Below, one piece after another: positions 7,937 through 14,158 of a DNA stretch of 14,158 bases. Source of the DNA: an uncultured Pseudomonadota bacterium (GTDB lineage: Bacteria; Pseudomonadota; Gammaproteobacteria; Methylococcales; Methylomonadaceae); assembly GCA_903904275.1 (NCBI GenBank), contig CAIVBX010000340.1:1-14158 (forward strand), read 5' to 3'. The notes below the pieces were generated by a model, which saw nothing but the letters and a program-made list of their open reading frames with translations, did no database searches and was not told the origin of the DNA. Each line of letters starts with the position of its first letter. Position 1 is the stretch's first letter. Both the position numbers and the translations under genes were made by a program.

Positions 7937-9358
7937 TCAAATGACAAAAAAGTCATTATTTGTCAGAGCTAAATTTAAACCTAATACGGCAATTTGCTTC
8001 GCTGAATTTGTGCCATTGCCGTCATTGTCGTAAAACAACGCGCCTGTCGTTTTATCGTAAATCAAGTAATCATTGCTATCTGTAGCAACTGTTCCACTTG
8101 TAAAAAAAGCGTAATTTAAAATGCCTGTTTTGGTGAGTTTAGAAAATATCGCATTTTCTAAATAAATTTTGTCGATTGAGGTTTCAAAATCCGTGATTGT
8201 ATCGATATTGCAAGCTGATAATTTTGTATTAAACAAAAAGATGTCTAATCCTGAACCACCTGTTAAGGTGTCATTTCCAACTCCACCGCATAATTTATTA
8301 TTACCCTCATTTCCTATCAATACATTGTTGCTCGGATTTCCTGTGCCGTTAATTGCTGTTGCGCCAGTAAGTGTTAGATTTTCAACATTACGCGGTAATG
8401 TGTAACTAATTGAAGCCTTGACGGTATCAATGCCGCCCGTGTCAGTTTCAACAACAACCTCATTTTTATTATCGACAATGTAAGTATCGTTACCGTTTCC
8501 ACCGTTTAAAACGTCCCAACCTGTTCCACCGTCTAACGTATCATTGCCATCACCACCCAAAAGTGTGTCATTTCCTATTAAGCCAAAAATTTGGTCATTT
8601 CCAGCCAAACCCAATAATTTATCGTTATGAAAAGTTCCCAATAAAACATCATCATTGACCGTTGCTTTATTATTTGCAACAAAACGCCCGACGACTAATT
8701 GCTGCAAATTGGCTAATTCCAAACCCGTTGGCAAGGTATAAGCATCTGCTTTGCTATAATCAACGCTATAACCTAAATCTGCCATTGCACCAATGCTCAT
8801 TGCACTAAGTGGCATTACGCCATTGCTGGTGTAACCCGTCATCAATTCCGAGCCAAATGTTTGATCATCCCAATGTACGCCAGCCGTTCCAGAACCGCCA
8901 TAAGTTTCAACGGGAATGCCTGTTGCTGTTGGGTTATTTGATAAAATTCGATAAGCTGCAAGCGCATTAACTCCCGTGTATTGATTATTTTTGACTAACT
9001 GATCGATTTGCCACAAATTACCAAAACCCAACACATGCGCCATTTCATGAAAAATAACATCGGGTAAAAGATTTTTGTTTGCCATGTCAATTACGTCAGC
9101 AATATCAAATTGCATCACACCCATGTAGGGCAAATTTGTGATGGGACGAAATAACGTTGCCCCCGCTTGACCTAATATCCCGTGAACACCATCAATGGCA
9201 GGCATCGAAACGCTGATGACAAGGTCGTGAATGCCATTATAATCAGGCAAATCAGCCGTGATAATGTTATCCCAGCGATTAGCAGCCGCTTGAAAAGCAG
9301 CTTGATAAATTGCACTGACGGTTTTATCAAAATTAAAAGTAATACTGTAAGTTGCCAT
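7937..9358 (-). CDS. Secreted RTX metalloprotease with leishmanolysin-like (M8) catalytic domain
   Basis: This encodes 473 residues. The zinc site HEMAHVLGFG is at 104-113 (His104, Glu105, His108). A likely third ligand is His162 (VHWDD), with Met173 (SELMTGY) as Met-turn. The His-to-Met gap of 11 residues is the one I recall for leishmanolysin, and the following MSIGAMADLGYSVDY also fits M8-like proteins. RTX calcium-binding repeats lie at about 253-296 (GNDTLLGGDGNDTLDGG) and 338-376. The end carries a type I secretion region (DTITDF, LIYDKTTGALFYDNDGNG) and closes with Asp-Phe-Phe-Val-Ile. There is no signal peptide and almost no N-terminal pro-region, since the catalytic domain starts near residue 1. 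It is the last gene of the leftward operon, five bases after the second HD-GYP gene, whose final codons hold its Shine-Dalgarno (GAGG, 9369-9372). The substrate is unknown. It converges on hypE with only 25 bases between stops. Confidence 0.85.
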   Translation of the reverse strand: MATYSITFNFDKTVSAIYQAAFQAAANRWDNIITADLPDYNGIHDLVISVSMPAIDGVHGILGQAGATLFRPITNLPYMGVMQFDIADVIDMANKNLLPDVIFHEMAHVLGFGNLWQIDQLVKNNQYTGVNALAAYRILSNNPTATGIPVETYGGSGTAGVHWDDQTFGSELMTGYTSNGVMPLSAMSIGAMADLGYSVDYSKADAYTLPTGLELANLQQLVVGRFVANNKATVNDDVLLGTFHNDKLLGLAGNDQIFGLIGNDTLLGGDGNDTLDGGTGWDVLNGGNGNDTYIVDNKNEVVVETDTGGIDTVKASISYTLPRNVENLTLTGATAINGTGNPSNNVLIGNEGNNKLCGGVGNDTLTGGSGLDIFLFNTKLSACNIDTITDFETSIDKIYLENAIFSKLTKTGILNYAFFTSGTVATDSNDYLIYDKTTGALFYDNDGNGTNSAKQIAVLGLNLALTNNDFFVI

Positions 9359-9363
9359 AATTT

Positions 9364-10446
9364 TTATGCCTCGTATTCGTCAAAAATATCGCAAAACAGT
9401 TGATGATTTCGTTTGAAAACGTCGAGAATTAAAGGGTCGAAATGTTTGGGGTGAGTGCGCGAATCACCATAAATGATGATTTCAAGAGTTTTTTGATGGT
9501 CAAAAGCGGGTTTATACGGACGTTTGCTACGAAGTGCGTCGTAAATATCGCAAATGTTCATAATACGAGCGCAAAAAGGAATATCTTCGCCCTTTATACC
9601 ATTAGGATAACCACTGCCATCCCAGCGTTCATGATGATTGAGTGCAATTTCAGATCCCATTTTCAGATAAAACGATTTACTATCGCCAAGTATCTTTTCA
9701 CCCATTGCTGGATGTTCTTGCATAATTTTCCATTCATCTGCTACAAAACCGCACGGTTTGAGCAAAATACAATCGGGAATACCAATTTTGCCAATATCGT
9801 GCATTGGGCTGGCATAAAAAATAGTGTCGATAAACTTTTCATCCATACCCAGAATTTTTGCAAGCTCTCGACTGTAATAACTAATGCGTTTAACGTGTGC
9901 GCCTGTATCTTCATCTTTTAATTCAGCGGCTCTGGTCATGGTAAAAATCGTTTCCAGATACCCTTCTTGCAAGTCAGCGGCTCGAAGTTGTAAATCAAGT
10001 GTTTTCTTTTGGACTTCTTTCTCCAAAATAGTGTTGTAATTCAGTAATATATGATGCAATAAACGCACTTTCAACATATTGTGAACACGCGCAAGCACCT
10101 CTGCGATTTCAATCGGCTTACTGATAAAATCACTTGCACCTTCTTTTAAGGCGAGTGATCGTTCTTCTGGATAGGAAGTAATGACAATTACAGGTAAACA
10201 GCCCTCTTTCTCGATTGCTCTAAGACGTTTCATGATTTCAAATCCGTCCATATTCTGCATTTGCAAATCCAGTAAAATGAGGTCATAGCGATTTTTTAGA
10301 TGCGATGCAAAAACCTCGCACGGATTTGCCGATGTAATCGCGCTATAACCTGCACCCCGTAGAATTTGTTCAAATAACATGAGATCAGCTTTTGAATCAT
10401 TAACGATTAAAATGTTAGCTTCCAATATATCCTGCATACTGTTCAT
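9364..10446 (-). CDS. Response regulator with HD-GYP domain, copy 2 (divergent receiver)
   Basis: This encodes 360 residues from the ATG at 10446. The receiver domain covers about 9-128: acidic pair as Asn16-Asp17, phosphoacceptor Asp60 in LILLDLQM, Thr90 and Lys110. A linking helix runs at about 130-165. The HD-GYP domain covers about 168-350, with HDIGKIGIPD (His216-Asp217) and HHERWDGSGYPNG (Gly279-Tyr280-Pro281). HD-GYP enzymes hydrolyse cyclic di-GMP, so this is an RpfG-type regulator. It is a tandem paralogue of the next gene upstream. Its receiver departs from consensus: the first acidic-pair residue is Asn, not Asp, and the Pro after DLQM is Gln. Phosphorylation may be weaker, though Asp60 remains. 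An in-frame TTG at 10470 overlaps the upstream gene, but GAGG at 10456-10459, nine bases before the ATG at 10446, favours the shorter start. Confidence 0.88.
   Translation of the reverse strand: MNSMQDILEANILIVNDSKADLMLFEQILRGAGYSAITSANPCEVFASHLKNRYDLILLDLQMQNMDGFEIMKRLRAIEKEGCLPVIVITSYPEERSLALKEGASDFISKPIEIAEVLARVHNMLKVRLLHHILLNYNTILEKEVQKKTLDLQLRAADLQEGYLETIFTMTRAAELKDEDTGAHVKRISYYSRELAKILGMDEKFIDTIFYASPMHDIGKIGIPDCILLKPCGFVADEWKIMQEHPAMGEKILGDSKSFYLKMGSEIALNHHERWDGSGYPNGIKGEDIPFCARIMNICDIYDALRSKRPYKPAFDHQKTLEIIIYGDSRTHPKHFDPLILDVFKRNHQLFCDIFDEYEA
9365..9432 (-). repeat. 68-bp exact duplicate at the 3' end of HD-GYP copy 2
   Basis: This stretch is identical base for base to 10452-10519 (offset 1087 bp). 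It encodes the last 22 or so residues, from ILDVFKRNHQ to DEYEA. High similarity continues past it with scattered differences. The GAGG inside it serves as the ribosome binding site of the next gene, the protease. Confidence 0.9.
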
Positions 10447-10450
10447 CGTT

Positions 10451-11527
10451 CTATGCCTCGTATTCGTCAAAAATATCGCAAAACAGTTGATGATTTCGTT
10501 TGAAAACGTCGAGAATTAACGGGTCGAAATGTTTGGGTTGAGTGCGTGAATCGCCGTTAATAATGATTTCAACGGTTTTTTGATGGTCAAAAGCGGGTTT
10601 GTACGGGCGTTTACTACGAAGTGCGTCGTAAATATCGCAAATGCACATAATCCGTGCTGATATGGGAATTTCATCGCCCTTTTTACCATTTGGATAACCG
10701 CTACCGTCCCAACGTTCATGATGATTCAATGCGATTTCTGCGCCCATTTTGAGATAAGGCGATTTACTATTTCCAAGAATTTTTGCGCCCATTGCGGCGT
10801 GTTCTTGCATAATTTGCCATTCGTCTGGCACAAATCCGCTCGGTTTTAGCAAAACATGGTCAGGCACGCCGATTTTGCCAATATCGTGCATCGGACTGGC
10901 GAAAAAAATGTTTTCGATAAATTCTTCATCCATTCCTAACGCTTGCGAAAGTACGCGACTGTAATAACTAATCCGTTGAACGTGTGCGCCTGTGTCCTCA
11001 TCTTTATGTTCAGCGGCGCGGGTCATCGTAAAAATAGTTTCTTGATAACCTTCTTTTAAATCTGCGGTTCTTTCGCGCACGCGCTGTTCTAATACATCGT
11101 TATAACTGTGAAGTTCTTTATTTAGCAGGCGAATCTTTAACATATTGTGAACACGCACTAACACCTCCGCCATTTCAAATGGTTTGGTAATGAAATCTTC
11201 TGCACCCGCTTTTAACGCGCGTAGTTTTTGATTCGGTTGCGCCGTAATCACTAAAACAGGTAAATAACCGCCTTTTTCAATTTCTTTCAATTCTTCCATG
11301 ACAGCAAAGCCGTCCATTTCAGGCATTTGTAAATCAAGCAAAATCAAATCGTAGTTATTTTCACGATGAAGTTCGCAAACCTCGCTAGATTTCATCGTGG
11401 ACGAAATCGCTTGATAGCCTTCACGCAATAAAATTTGTTCGAGCAAAATCACATTCGCTTCTTGGTCATCGACAATCAATACTTTGCTTTGCAGAATCTT
11501 AGATAAACTTATAAGGTGAATAGTCAT
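10451..11527 (-). CDS. Response regulator with HD-GYP domain, copy 1 (c-di-GMP phosphodiesterase, RpfG type)
   Basis: This encodes 358 residues. The receiver domain covers about 14-133 with a complete set of key residues: Asp20-Asp21, phosphoacceptor Asp65 in LLDLQMPEMDGF, Thr95 and Lys115. A helical linker at about 136-160 (LHSYNDVLEQRVRERTADL) leads to the HD-GYP domain at about 165-350. That domain has EDTGAHVQRISYYS, HDIGKIGVPD (His214-Asp215), His243, His269-His270 and DGSGYPNG (Gly277-Tyr278-Pro279). All metal ligands I can recognise are present, so it is probably an active cyclic di-GMP phosphodiesterase controlled by phosphorylation. The start is supported by AAAGGA (11537-11542), nine bases before the ATG. 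Five bases separate it from the hybrid kinase, its likely phosphodonor, and four bases separate it from its paralogue downstream. Confidence 0.9.
   Translation of the reverse strand: MTIHLISLSKILQSKVLIVDDQEANVILLEQILLREGYQAISSTMKSSEVCELHRENNYDLILLDLQMPEMDGFAVMEELKEIEKGGYLPVLVITAQPNQKLRALKAGAEDFITKPFEMAEVLVRVHNMLKIRLLNKELHSYNDVLEQRVRERTADLKEGYQETIFTMTRAAEHKDEDTGAHVQRISYYSRVLSQALGMDEEFIENIFFASPMHDIGKIGVPDHVLLKPSGFVPDEWQIMQEHAAMGAKILGNSKSPYLKMGAEIALNHHERWDGSGYPNGKKGDEIPISARIMCICDIYDALRSKRPYKPAFDHQKTVEIIINGDSRTQPKHFDPLILDVFKRNHQLFCDIFDEYEA
10452..10519 (-). repeat. 68-bp exact duplicate at the 3' end of HD-GYP copy 1
   Basis: This is the partner of 9365-9432. It encodes the C-terminal end of copy 1 and contains the GAGG (10456-10459) used to start copy 2. 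Perfect identity over 68 bp, while the receiver halves differ strongly, points to gene duplication followed by gene conversion or selection on the tail. Confidence 0.9.
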
Positions 11528-11532
11528 TGCAT

Positions 11533-14158
11533 TTAATCCTTTACTGATTCGAGTGCCAAACCCACAACCGCTATCAATTCATTGACGCGAATCGGTTTGG
11601 TTATGTAACGAAAAAAACCTGCATCGATGCCTTTTTTTATGTCGCTAGGCATGGCGTTTGCGCTAACGGCAATAATCGGAATATGGGCGGTTTTTGTATC
11701 ACGTTTTAAAATTTCTAAGGCTTCAAAACCATTTATGCCTGGTAAATTGATGTCCATTAAAATCACATCGGGCAAATGTTTTCGGGCAACTTGAACACCG
11801 ATATTGCCATTCGTTGCCGTCAATAAATTCATATTCGGATGACGCTCGATAATTTGCTCAACCAATTTCAAATTGGCAGGATTATCTTCAACATAAAGCA
11901 ACGTCGCTAACCGCGTGATATTAGAAATCAGTGGCAACGATGAAAGTGCAGATAATTCGTGTTTTTCAATCGGAATTTGTTTTGGTTCAGAAATTGACGC
12001 GAGTTCAAACCAAAATACGCTGCCAACGCCGACTGTGCTTTCAACACCAATTGTGCCACCCATCAATTCAACCATCCGTTTTGAAACCACAAGTCCGATG
12101 CCTGTGCCTTCCTCGCTGTTTGTTTCACGTCCTAAACGATTGAAGGCTTGAAAAAGTTGATTGATTTTTTCAGCCGATAAACCAAAACCTGTGTCAGTAA
12201 TGCTAATGCGAGTTCGTTCTAAAATGTTGGTGCAAGCGACCACAATCGTACCGTTTGGGCGATTATATTTAATGGCATTGGAAAGTAAGTTGATAAAAAC
12301 TTGTTTTAAACGAACGCGGTCGGCAACAACAAAATAAGGCACATCAAACAAAGGCAAACTGAGTTTTATGCTTTGTTGTTTTGCGAGCGGTTCAACCATT
12401 GCCTTGCATTCCAAAATCACTTCCGACAATGAAACCGCTTCTTTTGATAATGGCATTTGTCGGGATTCGACTTTGGCTAAATCCAAAATTTCGTTAATCA
12501 ATGTAAGCAAATGCCAACCTGCTTTTACGATTTGCGCGAGGCTGGCTTTTTGACTTGGTGTTGGCGGAATTGGGTCGGATTCCATTAACTCTGCAAAACC
12601 TAAAATCGCATTTAACGGGCTGCGTAATTCATGGCTCATACTGGATAGAAAATCAGATTTTGCGAGATTCGCTTTTTCAGCCACTAACGTGGCGTTTTCT
12701 AATTCGATATTTTTTTCGCGTAGAACTTGGTCTAATCGTTTGAGTTCCGTAATATCTCGCGCCGCTCCGAATACGCCTTGTAATTTTCGATTTCTATCGT
12801 AAAAAGTGGTGGCGTTATAAGAAACAACGGTTTCTTTGCCTTCAATCGAACGGGCAGTTAAAACGTAATTTGTGATTTTTTTATGATTGATAACTAACCG
12901 AATTCCCGCGTCTGCTTGTTCGGGATGGGTGAAATGATTTTTGAATGGCGCACCGATTAACTCATCACGGGTGCAACCTGTCAGCACTTCCATTTGTTTA
13001 TTTACGTCCGTAATAATCCCAGATGGGTCGGTCGTAATTAGCGCGTCGATGTTCGATTCAAATAAAGAGCGTGTGTAAAACTGTTGGTCGCGTAGCCGTT
13101 GGGCTAAAAGGGTTTGTTCTGCTTCGATTTGTTTGTGAATAGTGTTATCTGTGCCAATCAACAAATAACCGATAATTGCGCCTTGTGCATCACGCAACGC
13201 TGTTACCGATACGACCGCAGGAAAACGACTGCCATCTTTACGAATGTAAGTGAGTTCATAAATGTCTTCGATGCCGCGCGAGGCTTTGAAAACCAAGGCT
13301 TCAAAACCTGGTGTAATCGGTGTGCTGAGTTCATCGCTTAACGCCTGAGCGCGAGTAATCACCTCTTGCGGGTCAGAAATATCGGCAGGCGTGATTTTAT
13401 TCATCACATCGGCGGCTTCATAACCGAGCATTTTTTCTGCGCCAACATTGAAAATTTGAATCACGCCTTTTGCGTCGGTGGCAATGCTAGAAAAATTCGC
13501 GCTGTTAAAAATCGCATTTTGTAACGCTCCTGCTTTGATTAGAGCTTCTTCGGCTTGTTTTCTCGCGGTGTTGTCTGTACCAATTAACAAATAACCAATA
13601 ATAATGCCTTGTGCATCGCGTAATGCCGTAACTGATACGACCGCAGGGAAACGGCTACCGTCTTTGCGAATATAAGTCAGCTCGTAAATATCCTCGATGC
13701 CGCGCGAGGCTTTGAAAACCAAGGCTTCAAAACCAGGTGTAATGGATGTTCCAAGCTCATTACTCAAGGCTTGAGCGCGAGTAATCACTTCTTGCGGGTC
13801 AGAAATATCGGCGGGAGTAATTTTGTTCATCACATCTGCCGCCGCATAACCAAGCATTCGTTCTGCACCCACGTTGAAAATTTGAATCACGCCTTTTGCA
13901 TCGGTCGCAATACTTGAAAAATTTGCACTGTTAAAAATCGCACTTTGCAAAGCATCCGCTTTCAATAAGGCTTCTTCGGCTTGTTTTCTCGCGGTGTTAT
14001 CCGTACCAATTAACAAATAGCCGATAATATCTTCTTCGTTATCGCGCAACGCAGTAATCGAAACCACCGCAGGAAAACGACTGCCATCTTTGCGAATATA
14101 AGTCAGTTCGTAAATATCCTCGATGCCGCGCGAGGCTTTGAAAACCAAGGCTTCAAAA
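11533..14158 (-). CDS. Multi-PAS hybrid sensor histidine kinase, 5'-truncated by the window edge
   Basis: The frame is open to the last base of the window. The TTG at 14146-14148 is an internal Leu codon of a PAS repeat, not the start, so the N-terminus lies outside. About 874 residues are visible. The order is: end of one PAS/PAC unit; two full PAS/PAC units of 142 residues each (FNSANFSSIATDAKG ... ELTYIRKDGSRFPAVVS); a divergent fourth PAS (LITTDPSGIITDVNKQMEVL); HisKA with SHELRSPLNAILGF (His codon 12631-12633); an HATPase domain with N box NLLSNAIKYN and G boxes DTGFGLS and GTGIGL; and a C-terminal receiver with VEDNPANL, phosphoacceptor Asp in LMDINLPG (codon 11752-11754) and Lys in ITKP. 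All catalytic boxes are intact. No membrane segment is visible in this part. It probably phosphorylates its own receiver and the two downstream HD-GYP regulators. The signal sensed is unknown. Confidence 0.92.
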   Translation of the reverse strand, partial: FEALVFKASRGIEDIYELTYIRKDGSRFPAVVSITALRDNEEDIIGYLLIGTDNTARKQAEEALLKADALQSAIFNSANFSSIATDAKGVIQIFNVGAERMLGYAAADVMNKITPADISDPQEVITRAQALSNELGTSITPGFEALVFKASRGIEDIYELTYIRKDGSRFPAVVSVTALRDAQGIIIGYLLIGTDNTARKQAEEALIKAGALQNAIFNSANFSSIATDAKGVIQIFNVGAEKMLGYEAADVMNKITPADISDPQEVITRAQALSDELSTPITPGFEALVFKASRGIEDIYELTYIRKDGSRFPAVVSVTALRDAQGAIIGYLLIGTDNTIHKQIEAEQTLLAQRLRDQQFYTRSLFESNIDALITTDPSGIITDVNKQMEVLTGCTRDELIGAPFKNHFTHPEQADAGIRLVINHKKITNYVLTARSIEGKETVVSYNATTFYDRNRKLQGVFGAARDITELKRLDQVLREKNIELENATLVAEKANLAKSDFLSSMSHELRSPLNAILGFAELMESDPIPPTPSQKASLAQIVKAGWHLLTLINEILDLAKVESRQMPLSKEAVSLSEVILECKAMVEPLAKQQSIKLSLPLFDVPYFVVADRVRLKQVFINLLSNAIKYNRPNGTIVVACTNILERTRISITDTGFGLSAEKINQLFQAFNRLGRETNSEEGTGIGLVVSKRMVELMGGTIGVESTVGVGSVFWFELASISEPKQIPIEKHELSALSSLPLISNITRLATLLYVEDNPANLKLVEQIIERHPNMNLLTATNGNIGVQVARKHLPDVILMDINLPGINGFEALEILKRDTKTAHIPIIAVSANAMPSDIKKGIDAGFFRYITKPIRVNELIAVVGLALESVKD
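13142..14158 (-). repeat. Tandem 426-bp PAS/PAC repeats in the kinase gene
   Basis: The repeats have an exact 426-bp period: copies at 13142-13567, 13568-13993 and a partial one from 13994 to the window end. All copies share exact blocks of about 40 bp, for example around 13269, 13695 and 14121 over the Phe-Lys-Ala-Ser-Arg-Gly-Ile-Glu-Asp codons. Differences are mostly synonymous, with a few changes such as SITAL/SVTAL. The number of copies beyond the window edge is unknown. Confidence 0.92.

Noticed and set aside
7929..7954. Small inverted repeats (TGTCA/TGACA and ATGAC/GTCAT) between hypE and the protease as a terminator
   Set aside because: The stems are only 5 bp, AT-rich and overlap the protease stop codon; there is no T-tract at a proper place.
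7710..8033. Open frame on the + strand across the hypE end and protease end
   Set aside because: It overlaps two confident genes, and its composition (Arg/His/Cys-rich) fits an out-of-frame reading.
10447..10470. TTG start for HD-GYP copy 2 at 10470
   Set aside because: It would overlap the upstream gene, with the GAGG site inside the coding region. The ATG at 10446 has this GAGG at correct spacing.
14146..14148. TTG as the start of the hybrid kinase
   Set aside because: The same position in the other PAS units is an internal Leu (GFEALVFK), and the frame is open to the window end.

Overview
This window comes from an AT-rich bacterial chromosome. UbiF, DUF1415 and HypE closely match their gammaproteobacterial families. 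Together with repeat-rich type I secreted proteins and multi-PAS hybrid kinases, this suggests a gammaproteobacterium, perhaps of Methylococcales or Thiotrichales type. The placement is an inference from gene content; no marker gene here fixes the taxon.

Layout. (1) 1-868, + strand: the 3' end of an unrecognised coiled-coil protein, then a small exported or membrane protein. (2) 950-4942, +: a 1330-residue type I secreted protein with a choice-of-anchor L domain, two RTX blocks, and Ig-like and cadherin-like domains. A strong hairpin follows at 4961-4999 and probably terminates transcription from both sides. (3) 5023-6770, -: ubiF (ubiquinone hydroxylase) overlapping a DUF1415 gene by four bases. 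(4) 6865-7911, +: hypE, divergent from ubiF and with no other hyp gene in view. (5) 7937-14158, -: four tightly packed genes in the transcription order multi-PAS hybrid histidine kinase (its start lies outside the window), HD-GYP response regulator 1, HD-GYP response regulator 2, and an RTX metalloprotease of leishmanolysin (M8) type. Gaps are only 5, 4 and 5 bases.

How the genes may work together. The leftward operon reads as a complete sensory circuit. A PAS-rich kinase would phosphorylate receiver domains on two tandem-duplicated regulators whose HD-GYP domains are predicted to hydrolyse cyclic di-GMP. The last gene encodes a secreted calcium-binding protease. This suggests that lowering c-di-GMP (a dispersal signal) is coupled to release of an extracellular protease. 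The large RTX adhesin-like protein about 3 kb away is a natural but unproven candidate substrate. No type I secretion transporter (ABC, HlyD or TolC type) is in the window, so export must rely on genes elsewhere.

Signs of recent duplication are clear. The kinase carries PAS units with an exact 426-bp period. The two HD-GYP genes share a 68-bp identical 3' end that also supplies the Shine-Dalgarno sequence of the gene after each. The adhesin has adjacent cadherin-like repeats. I saw no rRNA, tRNA, CRISPR array, insertion sequence or phage gene.
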